DNA from: Prauserella isguenensis
Lineage (GTDB): Bacteria > Actinomycetota > Actinomycetes > Mycobacteriales > Pseudonocardiaceae
DNA length: 64,000 bases
Direction of reading: 5' to 3'
Assembly: GCF_014191605.1 (NCBI RefSeq)
Contig: NZ_JACHWU010000001.1
Coordinates: 124,001-188,000 of the forward strand
How positions within the stretch are numbered: position 1 is the stretch's first letter; every line of letters starts with the position of its first letter. Both the position numbers and the translations under genes were made by a program. This document shows, piece after piece, positions 1 to 8,530 of this stretch. The notes below the pieces were generated by a model. That model saw only the letters and a program-made list of their open reading frames with translations, did no database searches and was not told the DNA's origin.

Positions 1-632
1 GGCCCCCGCGGGAGGCGCCCCGACCGCCCGCGACCGGGTGGGACGCGGTGCTCCGCGCGCGATCGACCGGTCGCCCCACTGCCCGGTCCTATGTGGATTC
101 CTACGTGGACTGGCGCGAGGACATCCGCGGCGACCGGTCCGGCGGCACCGACGACGGTGTGTTGTGCGGTTTCGGGCATCGTAACGGTGCCACCGTGGCG
201 TACGCGGCGCAGTGCGGCACGGCGACCACGCCCGCCGGATTCCGCACCGCGGCACGGCTGGTGCGGCTCGCCGACCGGCTGGGCATCCCCGTGCTGACGC
301 TCGTCGACACGCCGGGCGCCGCCAACGACGCAGCGGCCGAACGTGCAGGTGCCGGCCCCGCGATCGCCGAGCTGTTCTCGGCGATCGCGTCGGCGACGGT
401 GCCGGTCACCACGCTCGTGATCGGCGAGGGCGGTTCCGGCGGGGCGCTCGCGTTCGCAGCCGCCGACCGCATGTGGATCACCCCGGACGCCTACTTCTCG
501 GTCACATCCCCGGAAGCCGCCGCGCGGATCCTCAAACGCGACGCCGACGACGTCCCCGCAACCGCCGACCAGCTACGCCTGCGCCCGCAGGACCTCGTCG
601 ACCTGGGCATCGCCACCGGCATCACCGACTGA
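1..632 (+). CDS. Carboxyltransferase-like protein (acetyl-CoA carboxylase beta/alpha type), 3' part
   Basis: The reading frame is open from the left window edge (codons in phase with base 3), so the N-terminus is missing and about 210 residues are visible. The sequence fits the crotonase-fold C-terminal half of acyl-CoA carboxylase carboxyltransferases. It has an AWDAVL-type helix (here GWDAVLRARS), the stretch PVLTLVDTPGA and the glycine-rich oxyanion segment GEGGSGGALAF, followed by a MWITPDAYFSVTSPEAAA block typical of AccA/AccD-like proteins. The expected role is carboxyl transfer from biotin to an acyl-CoA, or a related biotin-independent reaction. The substrate cannot be told from this part. 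It converges on tsaE across a 120-bp spacer that holds a tandem repeat. Confidence 0.8.
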   Translation, partial: PPREAPRPPATGWDAVLRARSTGRPTARSYVDSYVDWREDIRGDRSGGTDDGVLCGFGHRNGATVAYAAQCGTATTPAGFRTAARLVRLADRLGIPVLTLVDTPGAANDAAAERAGAGPAIAELFSAIASATVPVTTLVIGEGGSGGALAFAAADRMWITPDAYFSVTSPEAAARILKRDADDVPATADQLRLRPQDLVDLGIATGITD

Positions 633-663
633 GCCGCGTCACGGCTTCCACCGGCGACGACCC

Positions 664-747
664 GGCTCCTTGAATCGACAACACAATCCCCGGAACCCGC
701 AACACGATCTCCGGAACCCGCAACACGGCCCCCGGAATCTGCAACAC
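664..747. repeat. 21-bp tandem repeat array A (4 units)
   Basis: Four contiguous 21-bp units (664-684, 685-705, 706-726, 727-747) fill the spacer between two convergent genes. Read on the minus strand, each begins GTGTTG and carries a TTCCGG core (the unit at 664-684 is degenerate). The same family occurs at 13680-13784. The length is a multiple of three, but no gene covers it. Confidence 0.85.
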
Positions 748-752
748 GGCGG

Positions 753-1208
753 TCAGGGGAGGGTGTCGACGCGGGCTTTCCAGGTGCCGTGGGGCTCGAA
801 GCTGACGGTGCGGGTGTCGTCGGCGTGGCGTTCGATGCGGACGACGAGACGGTCCTCCGACAGCGGTTCGGCCAGCCCCTCGCCCCACTCCACGACGACC
901 GCGGACTGCTCGAGTTCCGCATCGAGGTCGAGGTCGTCCAGTTCGGACAGATCGCCGCCGAGCCGGTAGGCGTCGACATGGACGAGAGCGACGCCGCCGT
1001 CCGGCGCGGAATGGACGCGCGCGAGCACGAACGTCGGGGAGCTGACGCGGCCGGAAACGCCCATGCCGTCGGCGATGCCGCGCGTCATCGTCGTCTTTCC
1101 CGCACCGAGCGGGCCGGCCAGCAGCACGAGATCCCCCGCCCGCAGCGACATCCCCAACGACCGTCCGAATCGGATCGCGTCGTCGGCCGTGGTCAGTTCG
1201 ATGGTCAC
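753..1208 (-). CDS. tsaE: tRNA threonylcarbamoyladenosine biosynthesis ATPase TsaE
   Basis: 151 residues. TsaE is the small P-loop ATPase that works with TsaB/TsaD to build t6A at position 37 of ANN-decoding tRNAs. Visible signs are the Walker A motif GPLGAGKTT near residues 32-40, the family segment SSPTFVLARVH, the acidic VHVDAYRL motif and the conserved VVVEWGEGL. The chosen GTG start (1206-1208) overlaps the stop of the upstream hydrolase as GTGA, which suggests translational coupling. GTGs at 1217 and 1220 are alternatives. tsaB, rimI and tsaD, which usually follow, are not next to it here, because the neighbour is an opposing carboxyltransferase-like gene. Confidence 0.93.
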   Translation of the reverse strand: MTIELTTADDAIRFGRSLGMSLRAGDLVLLAGPLGAGKTTMTRGIADGMGVSGRVSSPTFVLARVHSAPDGGVALVHVDAYRLGGDLSELDDLDLDAELEQSAVVVEWGEGLAEPLSEDRLVVRIERHADDTRTVSFEPHGTWKARVDTLP

Positions 1209-2212
1209 CGGCGCCACCACCTCGACTTCCGTTTCGCCTTCTCCTTGCCCGTGACACCTGTGCACCGTTGCACCAGTTCGATCACGTGGCCGTTGACCTC
1301 GTCCGGCTGTTCGAGTTGCAACATGTGCCCCGCGCCGGGAAGTCGCAGCAGCGACGCGTCCGGCAGCTCGGCGACGATGCGTTCGGTGTGCGAGTACGGC
1401 GTGATGCGGTCGGCGTCCCCGCCGACGACGAGCGTGTGCACGTGTTTCAGTCCGGCCAGCGCCGCGTATCGGTTGTGGGTGCCGAACGTGTCGGCGAAAC
1501 CGGCCAGCTGTTTCACCGATGACACCGCCAGCATCTCCTGCATGAACGACACGACCTCCGAAGGCACGTCGTGCTTGCCGAACGCCAAATGCCGCACGGC
1601 GGTGCGGGTCAGCTGCCCGCCCGCGGCGCGCACGAACTCGACGATCCCGGGCTGCCATCCGGCGAGTTCGCCGACACCGCGGGTGATCGGATTCTTCCGA
1701 GACAGCAAGGATTTCGGCAGTCCGTGGCTGCCGACCTCGCCGGCGGCCGTGGCCAGCAGCGCCACGCCACACACCTGCGAGGCGAACAGCTCGGGTGCCT
1801 GCTGGGCCAGCTCCATGAGCACCATGCCGCCCATCGAGTGTCCCATCAGGACGATCGGCTCACCCGACGCGACGGTGCGGATCACGACGTGCAGGTCGGC
1901 GGCGAGCTGTTCGATGGTGCTGGTGTCCGGGTCGGCGGGCCCGGACTCGCCGTGCCCGCGGTGGTCGTAGTACACCTGCCGCACGCCCGGCTGTTCGAGC
2001 GCGGTGAGAGCGCGGCGCTGGAAATGCCAGCTGCGCCGTGAAAGGGCGAATCCGTGCACACCCACCACTGTCAGTGCGGCCTTCCCCGACCGCGGTGCGA
2101 TCTCCTCGACGAGCAGTGGCGTGCCGTCCTCGGCGGCGACCGTCGAGACCCTGCCGTCGCCCGGCGCGCCCAGGACGCCCTCGGGTTCCGGCCTGCCCAC
2201 CTCCGCGGTCAC
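1205..2212 (-). CDS. Alpha/beta-fold hydrolase
   Basis: 335 residues with a classic alpha/beta hydrolase layout: oxyanion HGF near the N-terminal third, nucleophile elbow GHSMGG, an acid in VVGGDADRITPYSH and the histidine in LPGAGHMLQLEQ. The substrate is unknown; esterase, lipase and epoxide hydrolase subfamilies share these motifs. The GTG start at 2210-2212 overlaps the alr stop as GTGA. A longer frame exists upstream but lies inside alr and looks arginine-rich and non-native. Its position between alr and tsaE is common in actinomycetes and says nothing firm about function. No signal peptide is visible, so a cytoplasmic location is expected. Confidence 0.9.
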   Translation of the reverse strand: MTAEVGRPEPEGVLGAPGDGRVSTVAAEDGTPLLVEEIAPRSGKAALTVVGVHGFALSRRSWHFQRRALTALEQPGVRQVYYDHRGHGESGPADPDTSTIEQLAADLHVVIRTVASGEPIVLMGHSMGGMVLMELAQQAPELFASQVCGVALLATAAGEVGSHGLPKSLLSRKNPITRGVGELAGWQPGIVEFVRAAGGQLTRTAVRHLAFGKHDVPSEVVSFMQEMLAVSSVKQLAGFADTFGTHNRYAALAGLKHVHTLVVGGDADRITPYSHTERIVAELPDASLLRLPGAGHMLQLEQPDEVNGHVIELVQRCTGVTGKEKAKRKSRWWRR

Positions 2213-3339
2213 GACTCCGCTCCCGTGTAGGTGCGCTGCAGCCGGGGCCGGTACATGCCCGTGACGATCTCGTAGTCGATCGTGCCGATCGTGTCCGCCC
2301 ATTCGCGCGCGGTCGGCCCGCCCTCGGAGCCGGTTCCGAAGAGCACGACCTCGGCGCCGACCGGAGGTTCGTCGTCGCCGCAGTCGACGACGATCTGGTC
2401 CATGCACACCCGGCCGACGACGGGCCGCCTGCGCCCGCCGAGCCAGACGTCCATCCGGCCCGACAGCGTGCGCGGCACGCCGTCGGCGTAGCCGACGGGC
2501 ACGAGCGCGAGTGTCGTGTCCCGATCGGCGGTCCAGGTGAGGCCGTAGGACACCGCTTCACCCGCCGCGATGCGCTTGGTCAGCACGACGTGCGAGGAGA
2601 ACGTCATGGCGGGCGTCAGTTCCGCGGACCCGGGGACGGGATTGAGGCCGTAGATCGCGATGCCCGGGCGGACGAGGTCGAAATGCAGGTCCGGGCGGGT
2701 GAGCGTGGCGGCCGAGTTGGCCAGGTGCCGCAACGGGTTCAAACCCGCCTCGCGCGCGAGCTCGTAGGCGTCGGAGAACCGCCGGGCCTGCCGGTCGATC
2801 GAGGGGTCTCCCGGTTCGTCGGCCGCCGCGAGATGCGACCACACGGCGACGACGTCGACACCTGACTCGGCGGCGGCGGACTTGACCAGCGTGGGCCACA
2901 GTTCGGCCGGGCAGCCGTTGCGCGACAGCCCCGTGTCGATCTTCAGGTGCACGCGTGCCCGCCTGCCGGTGCGCGCGGAAGCGCCCGCCACGCGCGCCAA
3001 CTCGGAGGCGGACGACACCGACACGTCGACGCCCGCCTCCAGCGCGGGTGCGAAGTCGGCGTCCCACGCATCGAGCCAGCTGAACAGCGGCACGTCGATA
3101 CCGGCCTCGCGCAGTGCCAGTGCCTCGGCCATCGAGCACGCGCCGAGCCACGTCGCGCCGCCGCGCAGGGCCGCACGTGCGGCCTGCTCGGCGCCGTGGC
3201 CGTAACCGTCGGCCTTGACGATCGCCATCGTCTCGGCGCCCGACGCGGCCGCGCGCGACGAGAGCAGTGCGACGTTACGGCGGATCGCGCCGAGGTCCAC
3301 GGTCGCCAGCGCCCGCGCCGGCCGGGTGTGTGCGGTCAT
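2209..3339 (-). CDS. alr: Alanine racemase
   Basis: 376 residues. This PLP enzyme interconverts L- and D-alanine for peptidoglycan. The PLP lysine is K42 in MAIVKADGYGHG and the second catalytic base is Y265 in AVSYGLTW. The C-terminal beta domain carries the GRVCMDQI motif. The ATG at 3337-3339 has an AGGAA ribosome binding site just upstream. A longer frame to 3447 includes a repeat-derived arginine/histidine stretch and is rejected. It is separated from nnr by 111 bp that hold an 18-bp direct repeat. The downstream hydrolase and tsaE are coupled to it by 4-nt overlaps, so the three genes are likely one transcript. Confidence 0.97.
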   Translation of the reverse strand: MTAHTRPARALATVDLGAIRRNVALLSSRAAASGAETMAIVKADGYGHGAEQAARAALRGGATWLGACSMAEALALREAGIDVPLFSWLDAWDADFAPALEAGVDVSVSSASELARVAGASARTGRRARVHLKIDTGLSRNGCPAELWPTLVKSAAAESGVDVVAVWSHLAAADEPGDPSIDRQARRFSDAYELAREAGLNPLRHLANSAATLTRPDLHFDLVRPGIAIYGLNPVPGSAELTPAMTFSSHVVLTKRIAAGEAVSYGLTWTADRDTTLALVPVGYADGVPRTLSGRMDVWLGGRRRPVVGRVCMDQIVVDCGDDEPPVGAEVVLFGTGSEGGPTAREWADTIGTIDYEIVTGMYRPRLQRTYTGAES

Positions 3340-3361
3340 GAGGTTCCTGCGCTGCTGTCGT

Positions 3362-3397
3362 GTGTCGTTCCGGTGTGCGGTGTCGTTCCGGTGTGCG
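3362..3397. repeat. Perfect 18-bp tandem duplication
   Basis: Two identical, adjacent 18-bp copies (3362-3379 and 3380-3397) lie in the nnr-alr spacer. They sit upstream of the alr ribosome binding site and so would be in its leader RNA. Confidence 0.9.
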
Positions 3398-3450
3398 GAG
3401 CCGCCGTTCGGGCCCCTCGTTCGTGGACTGTCGTCCGGTGGGGCCACCGT

Positions 3451-4923
3451 TCACGCACCGTGTGCGCCATCGTCGCACAACGCACGTACCCGCCGGATCG
3501 CCTCCGGTACGGCCGTGAGCACCTGCGATGCCGACGTCGGCGCCCCGGCCGCGGCGATCTCCCCCGCACGGGCGTGCACGTCGGCGGCCGCCCCCGCGGC
3601 GAACCACGGGTCGAGTCCCGCGGCGAGCAGTGCCCCGAGGATGCCCGAGAGCACGTCGCCGGACCCCGCGGTCGCGAGCCACGCGCCGCGCGGACGGTTG
3701 ACGAGCACCCGCCCGTCGGGGGCGGCGACGAGCGTGCAGTGGCCCTTCAGCAGCACGACTGCGTCGAACCGGCGGGCCGCGTCGCGGGCGGCGGCCACGC
3801 GGTCGGCGCCGGGGCGGTCGCCGGTGAGGCGGGCGAACTCGCCGTCGTGCGGGGTGAGCACCAGCGGCGTGTCCGGATCCCGCGCGTCGAGGACCTCGGG
3901 CCGCGTGGCGATGAGCGTGATGGCGTCGGCGTCGGCGCACACGGGCACGCCCTGCCCGAGGACGTGGGCGAGGACGTCGGAACCGTCGCGGCCCGTGCCG
4001 AGGCCGGGGCCCGCAGACCACGCCTGCACCCGTCCCGCGTCGGCCACCGACCCGGTCGCGACGGCCTCGGGCCACCAGGAACGCACCTCGTCGGCGGCAG
4101 GCCCTGCATAACGCACCATGCCGGACGTCGCCCGCACCGCGGCGCCCGCGGCGAGGACCGCCGCGCCGGGGTAGGTGGCCGAGCCCGCGGCGATCCCGGC
4201 GACGCCCTGCGTGTACTTGTCGTCCTCGGGGGAGGGAACCGGCCAGGCCGCGGCGACGTCGGCGACGTCGAGCTGCTGCAGCTCGGGCGGCCGTCCGTGG
4301 TCGGCGCCCAACGGCAGGCCGAGGTCGACAAGTGTGACGTCACCGCACCGCCCCGGACCGAGCAGGTGCACGGGTTTGCGTGCGCCGAACGTGACCGTGG
4401 CGACGGCCCGCACGGCGGGTCCGTCGACGGCGCCGGTGTCGGGGTCGACGCCACTGGGCAGGTCGACGGCGAGTACGGGCGCGGTGACGCGGCCGAACAG
4501 GTCCGCGGCGGCGGGCCGGAGCGGACCGCGGGCGGAGATGCCGACCACGCCGTCGACGACCAGCTCGGCCCGTTCGATCCACTGTGGAACGTCCGTCTCG
4601 GACAACACGCGGCCACCGGAACGGCGCAACGCGGCCAGCCCCGCGGCGTGCGCCTTCTCGGGAGCGAGCAGCACCGCGGCGACGCCCACGCCGCGCCGGC
4701 GCAGGAACGCCCCCGCCCACAGTGCGTCACCGCCGTTGTTGCCCGCCCCGACGACGAGCAGCACCCGGCGTCCCGCGACACCGCCCGTGTGTTCGGCGAG
4801 CAGCGCGGCCGCGCGCACCGCGACGGCGTGGGCGGCGCGCCGCATGAGCGCACCGTCGGGCGTGCGGGCGAGGACCTCGTCCTCGGCCTCCCGCACCCCG
4901 GCGGTCGTCCACGCGCCGCGCAC
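3451..4923 (-). CDS. nnr: Bifunctional NAD(P)H-hydrate epimerase/dehydratase
   Basis: 490 residues. A two-domain repair enzyme: the N-terminal YjeF_N domain epimerises damaged NAD(P)HX (GAGNNGGDALWAGAFL motif near residues 60-75; VDLPSGVDPDTG), and the C-terminal carbohydrate-kinase-like domain dehydrates the S epimer using ADP (LTPHDGEFARLTG; the GSGDVLSGILGALLA motif near the C-terminus). It has the usual full length. The GTG start at 4921-4923 gives the expected MRGAWTTAGVREAED N-terminus and lies 6 nt after the glmS stop, so the genes are co-transcribed. No residues look missing. Confidence 0.96.
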   Translation of the reverse strand: MRGAWTTAGVREAEDEVLARTPDGALMRRAAHAVAVRAAALLAEHTGGVAGRRVLLVVGAGNNGGDALWAGAFLRRRGVGVAAVLLAPEKAHAAGLAALRRSGGRVLSETDVPQWIERAELVVDGVVGISARGPLRPAAADLFGRVTAPVLAVDLPSGVDPDTGAVDGPAVRAVATVTFGARKPVHLLGPGRCGDVTLVDLGLPLGADHGRPPELQQLDVADVAAAWPVPSPEDDKYTQGVAGIAAGSATYPGAAVLAAGAAVRATSGMVRYAGPAADEVRSWWPEAVATGSVADAGRVQAWSAGPGLGTGRDGSDVLAHVLGQGVPVCADADAITLIATRPEVLDARDPDTPLVLTPHDGEFARLTGDRPGADRVAAARDAARRFDAVVLLKGHCTLVAAPDGRVLVNRPRGAWLATAGSGDVLSGILGALLAAGLDPWFAAGAAADVHARAGEIAAAGAPTSASQVLTAVPEAIRRVRALCDDGAHGA

Positions 4924-4929
4924 GGCGGG

Positions 4930-6795
4930 TTACTCCACCGTCACGGACTTGGCGAGGTTGCGCGGCTTGTCGACGTCGTAACCGCGCGTCCGCGCGATCT
5001 CGGCGGCCAGCACCTGCAGCGGCACGGTCGACACGAGCGGCTGCAGCAACGTCGACACGGCGGGCACCTCGATGAGCTCGTCGGCGAACGGACGCACCGT
5101 CTCGTCGCCCTCCTCGGCGATGACGACGGTGCGGGCGCCGCGAGCCTGGATCTCACTGATGTTCGACACCAGCTTGGCGTGCAGCACCGCGCGGCCCCGC
5201 GGCGACGGCATCACCACCACCACGGGCAGGTCCTTCTCGATCAGCGCGATCGGACCGTGCTTGAGCTCACCCGCGGCGAAGCCCTCGGCGTGCATGTAGG
5301 CGAGCTCCTTGAGCTTGAGCGCGCCTTCGAGCGCCACCGGGTAACCGACGTGCCTGCCGAGGAACAGCACGGCCTTCGAGTCGGCGAGCCGTGCGCCGAG
5401 TTCGCGCACCTGGCCGACGGTCGACAGCACCTGCTCGACCGCCTTCGGCATGGCTTCGAGCTCGGCGAACTCGCGGCCCACCTCGTCCGGGTACTTGGTG
5501 CCGCGGGCCTGGGCGAGCGCGAGGCCGACGAGGTAGTTGGCGGCGATCTGCGCGAGGAACGCCTTCGTCGACGCGACGCCGATCTCCGGGCCGGCGTGCG
5601 TGTACAGCACGGCGTCGGACTCGCGGGGGATCTGCGCGCCGTTGGTGTTGCAGACCGCCAGCACCCTGGCCTTCTGCTCCCTGGCATGGCGGACCGCTTC
5701 GAGGGTGTCCATCGTCTCGCCGGACTGGGAGACCGCCACGACGAGCGTGTCGCGGTCCAGCACCGGGTCCCGGTAGCGGAACTCGCTGGCCAGCTCCACC
5801 TCGACGGGCAGGCGGCACCAGTGCTCGATCGCGTACTTCGCGACCAGCCCCGAGTGGTACGCCGACCCGCACGCGATGACGAACACCTTGTCGATGTCGC
5901 GCAGATCCTGGTCGGAGATGCGCTGCTCGTCGAGGACGACCCGGCCGCCGGAGAAGTGCCCGCGGAGCGAGTTGGCGAGAGCCTCGGGCTGCTCCTCGAT
6001 CTCCTTGAGCATGAAGTACTCGTGGCCGCCCTTCTCGGCGGCCGACAGGTCCCAGTCGACCGTGAACGGCTTGCCCTGCGCGAGCTCGCCGTGGAAGTCG
6101 CTGACCTCGTAGCCCTCGCGGGTGATCGTCACGAGCTGGTCCTGGCCGAGCTCGACGGCCTCGCGGGTGTGCTCGATGAACGCGGCGACGTCGGAGGCCA
6201 CGAACGTCTCACCCTCGCCGACGCCCACCACCAGGGGCGACGACCGGCGTGCGGCGACGATCAGATCCGGGTGGTCCGCGTGCGTCACGACGAGGGTGAA
6301 CGCACCTTCGAGCCTGCGGCACACCGCCCGCACGCTGGCGGGCAGGTCGCCCGCAGTGTCCGGGTCCTTGTCGTAGGCGCGCGCGATGAGGTGCGCGGCC
6401 GTCTCGGTGTCGGTGTCGCTCTCGAGCTCGACCCCGTTCGCCTCGAGCTCGGCGCGCAGCTGCGCGAAGTTCTCGATGATGCCGTTGTGCACCACGGCGA
6501 CGCGTTCGGCCGCGTCACGGTGCGGGTGCGAGTTGCGGTCCACCGGCGGGCCGTGGGTGGCCCAGCGCGTGTGGCCCATCCCGGACCTACCCGCGAACCG
6601 CGACCGGCCCACCTCGTCCAGCGCACCCTCCAGGTTCGCGAGCCTGCCCGCCTTCCGCTCGACGGTCAGGCCGCCCGCCCCGTCCAGGACGGCGACGCCC
6701 GCCGAGTCGTAGCCGCGGTACTCCATGCGTCGTAGCCCACCGAGCACCACATCCAGTGCGTCCCGGTGCCCGACGTATCCGACGATTCCACACAC
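4930..6795 (-). CDS. glmS: Glutamine-fructose-6-phosphate aminotransferase
   Basis: 621 residues. Makes glucosamine-6-phosphate from fructose-6-phosphate and glutamine, the first step to UDP-GlcNAc; glmM, the next enzyme, is about 5 kb away. The N-terminal nucleophile is the cysteine after the start (CGIVGYVGHRDA). The glutaminase region holds GHTRWATHG and two SIS domains follow (VSQSGETMDTL; IGVASTKAFLAQ); the C-terminus ends DVDKPRNLAKSVTVE as in the family. The start must be the GTG at 6793-6795 because the catalytic Cys has to be residue 2. The open frame continues upstream without homology. No glmS ribozyme-like structure was recognised in the leader. Confidence 0.97.
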   Translation of the reverse strand: MCGIVGYVGHRDALDVVLGGLRRMEYRGYDSAGVAVLDGAGGLTVERKAGRLANLEGALDEVGRSRFAGRSGMGHTRWATHGPPVDRNSHPHRDAAERVAVVHNGIIENFAQLRAELEANGVELESDTDTETAAHLIARAYDKDPDTAGDLPASVRAVCRRLEGAFTLVVTHADHPDLIVAARRSSPLVVGVGEGETFVASDVAAFIEHTREAVELGQDQLVTITREGYEVSDFHGELAQGKPFTVDWDLSAAEKGGHEYFMLKEIEEQPEALANSLRGHFSGGRVVLDEQRISDQDLRDIDKVFVIACGSAYHSGLVAKYAIEHWCRLPVEVELASEFRYRDPVLDRDTLVVAVSQSGETMDTLEAVRHAREQKARVLAVCNTNGAQIPRESDAVLYTHAGPEIGVASTKAFLAQIAANYLVGLALAQARGTKYPDEVGREFAELEAMPKAVEQVLSTVGQVRELGARLADSKAVLFLGRHVGYPVALEGALKLKELAYMHAEGFAAGELKHGPIALIEKDLPVVVVMPSPRGRAVLHAKLVSNISEIQARGARTVVIAEEGDETVRPFADELIEVPAVSTLLQPLVSTVPLQVLAAEIARTRGYDVDKPRNLAKSVTVE

Positions 6796-6978
6796 GCCCT
6801 CCAGCGTATCGACACGGCGGCGCGGCGCCCTGGCGGCCGCGGTGGACGGGCGTTGCGCCTCCGCACGGCAGGTGCCCTCGGGGGCATGAACCTCCCGCCG
6901 CCCCCGGCAGCACCAGTGCGGATCGCGCACCTGTGTCGGCCGTCTCGTCGCCGCGGGTTGTCGAGTAATCTGCCCGGC

Positions 6979-7815
6979 ATGGCCAAGGCGAAGCAGTTGC
7001 TCGAGGACCTCACCTTCCCGGGACCGCACGGCGTGCTGCGCGGCGACCTGGCACTGGTCGGGTTGCCGGGCGTGGTCTACACGCCGAAGGAGGGCCGCGG
7101 GCTGGCTGCCGTCGCGTTCGGCCACGGGTGGCTGCAGCCGACCGGCCAGTACCGCGAGCTGCTGCGGCACCTGGCGAGCTGGGGCATCGTCGCGGCCGCT
7201 CCGTCGACACAGGGCGGGCCGTTGCCGTCGCACCGGCTGCTGGCCGACGACCTGCTGTCGACCCTGGACATGCTCACCGGGGTGCGGCTCGGACCGGGCG
7301 CGATCAGCGTCGACCCGGAGAAGCTGGGCGTCGGCGGCCACTCCACGGGCGGCGGCTCGGCGGTGCTGGCGGCGGCGAAGGAGCAGTCGGTACGCGCGGT
7401 CGGCACGTTCGCGCCCGCGCAGACGGTCCCGTCGGCATCGGAGGCGGCCCGTCAGGTGGACCGCCCGGGACTGCACCTGGCCGCGGAGGACGACCTCGTG
7501 GCGCCCGCCCAGGGCAACGCCGAGGCCATCGCCCGCGCCTGGGCCGGCCCGGTGCAGCTGCGGACCGTGCCGAAGGCGTCGCACCTGGCCGTCACCGAGG
7601 GCATGCACTGGAGCAGGCTGCTCGTGCACGGCAAGCCGAACCGCGCGGCGCACCGCACCGTGCGCGCACTGCTCACCGCGTTCTACCTGACGCACCTGAC
7701 CGGCACCGACACGTACCGGCCGCTGCTCGACGAGAGCGTGAAAGCCGCCAAGATCGTCGACCTCGACGAGTCGGGCTCCGGTTCCGACAAGGCCGTGACG
7801 GCGAAGGCGAACTGA
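6979..7815 (+). CDS. Alpha/beta hydrolase, dienelactone hydrolase/chlorophyllase-like
   Basis: 278 residues. Cytoplasmic serine hydrolase fold with the nucleophile elbow GGHSTGGGSAV, a preceding HGW oxyanion segment and a late histidine in KASHLAVTEG. The fold class is secure; the substrate is not. The ATG at 6979 is preceded by a short AT-containing stretch and no strong ribosome binding site, so near-leaderless translation is possible. It stands alone, divergent from glmS and convergent with the 154-residue gene at 7985, with a perfect hairpin between. Confidence 0.85.
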   Translation: MAKAKQLLEDLTFPGPHGVLRGDLALVGLPGVVYTPKEGRGLAAVAFGHGWLQPTGQYRELLRHLASWGIVAAAPSTQGGPLPSHRLLADDLLSTLDMLTGVRLGPGAISVDPEKLGVGGHSTGGGSAVLAAAKEQSVRAVGTFAPAQTVPSASEAARQVDRPGLHLAAEDDLVAPAQGNAEAIARAWAGPVQLRTVPKASHLAVTEGMHWSRLLVHGKPNRAAHRTVRALLTAFYLTHLTGTDTYRPLLDESVKAAKIVDLDESGSGSDKAVTAKAN

Positions 7816-7847
7816 CCCGGCCGAGCTGGGTCTCGGCACACACCGGC

Positions 7848-7883
7848 CACAGCAGTCATAGCGGTCACAACAGTCATAGCGGC
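7848..7883. repeat. 18-bp tandem duplication (near-perfect)
   Basis: Two adjacent 18-bp units with two differences (7848-7865, 7866-7883), followed by a partial third. Located just after the hydrolase stop. Confidence 0.8.
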
Positions 7884-7950
7884 CACAGGGCCGGGCGGGC
7901 TGCGCTGATGTACCGACTCCGACATGGGCGTGTCAGGCCCCGACGCCGCA

Positions 7951-7982
7951 GTCGAGTTCCGGCATCTTCGCCGGAACTCGAC
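7951..7982. terminator. Bidirectional hairpin between convergent genes
   Basis: Perfect 13-bp arms (7951-7963 and 7970-7982) with a 6-nt loop lie 3 nt past the stop of the minus-strand gene and 135 nt past the plus-strand gene. There is no long U-tract, as is usual in high-GC actinomycetes. Confidence 0.75.
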
Positions 7983-7984
7983 GA

Positions 7985-8449
7985 CTAGACGAACCAGTCG
8001 CGGTTGGCGAAGTCCTCGTCGTCGTCCTCCTCCGCGCGCCGGTGCCGCGCGGCCGGCCCGGGCTGCGTCGGCTGCTGCGACGGTGCAGGGTCCGCGGCGG
8101 GCGGTTGCGGCGGCGTGGCGGCGGGCTGCGGCGGGGCCGCGGCGGCCTGCTCGTCCTCGAAGCCGTCCCCGGCGGGACCGAAGTCCATCGTGCGGCCACC
8201 ACCGTCGTCGCGCCGCTGCAACCACTCGTTCTTCGAGTTCGGATCCTCGCGGGCTTCCTTGTTGGCAGCGATCTGCTCGTCGAGTTCCTTGTTCAGTTGC
8301 ACGGCAGCCTGCCGACGCGCTTCCGCAGCCTCTTCCCGCTCGCGTTCTGCCTGCTGCGCCCATTCGTTGATCTCGGCGGTCGCGGCACGCAACCGGGACC
8401 GATTGTCAGCGAGCCGCTGCGCCAGCTCCGAATCCGCACTCTCGACCAT
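7985..8449 (-). CDS. Small coiled-coil/proline-rich protein linked to the EspB-like gene
   Basis: 154 residues; function unknown. Residues 1-75 form a charged helix rich in Glu, Arg, Ala and Gln that looks like a coiled coil (NEWAQQAEREREEAAEARR). The middle is a Pro/Ala linker, and the C-terminus is a strongly acidic patch ending in Asn-Arg-Asp-Trp-Phe-Val. There is no signal peptide or membrane segment. The ATG at 8447-8449 follows a GGGGAAC ribosome binding site. It lies 81 nt downstream of the 1013-residue gene on the same strand, so it may be a chaperone or partner for that protein (inference from position and coiled coil only). Confidence 0.75.
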   Translation of the reverse strand: MVESADSELAQRLADNRSRLRAATAEINEWAQQAEREREEAAEARRQAAVQLNKELDEQIAANKEAREDPNSKNEWLQRRDDGGGRTMDFGPAGDGFEDEQAAAAPPQPAATPPQPPAADPAPSQQPTQPGPAARHRRAEEDDDEDFANRDWFV

Positions 8450-8530
8450 GACTGTTCCCCGCTTTCTCCCAGATCGGCGCCGAAGCGGCACCCATCCCGA
8501 AACCGTCGCCTGCCACGCCGGTAGGTGCCG

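Noticed and set aside
664-747. Array A as a CRISPR
   Set aside because: Units are contiguous and 21 bp with no unique spacers, so it is a tandem repeat, not CRISPR.
2947-6735. A 1262-codon open frame on the plus strand
   Set aside because: Antisense to alr, nnr and glmS; Arg/Gly/His-rich composition typical of high-GC shadow frames, and it runs through three certain genes.
6796-6978. glmS-type ribozyme or riboswitch in the glmS leader
   Set aside because: No characteristic core was recognised, and such ribozymes are not expected in this phylum.
6796-7839. Upstream in-frame extension of glmS
   Set aside because: The catalytic Cys must be residue 2, so the start is at 6795; the extension is antisense to the hydrolase at 6979.
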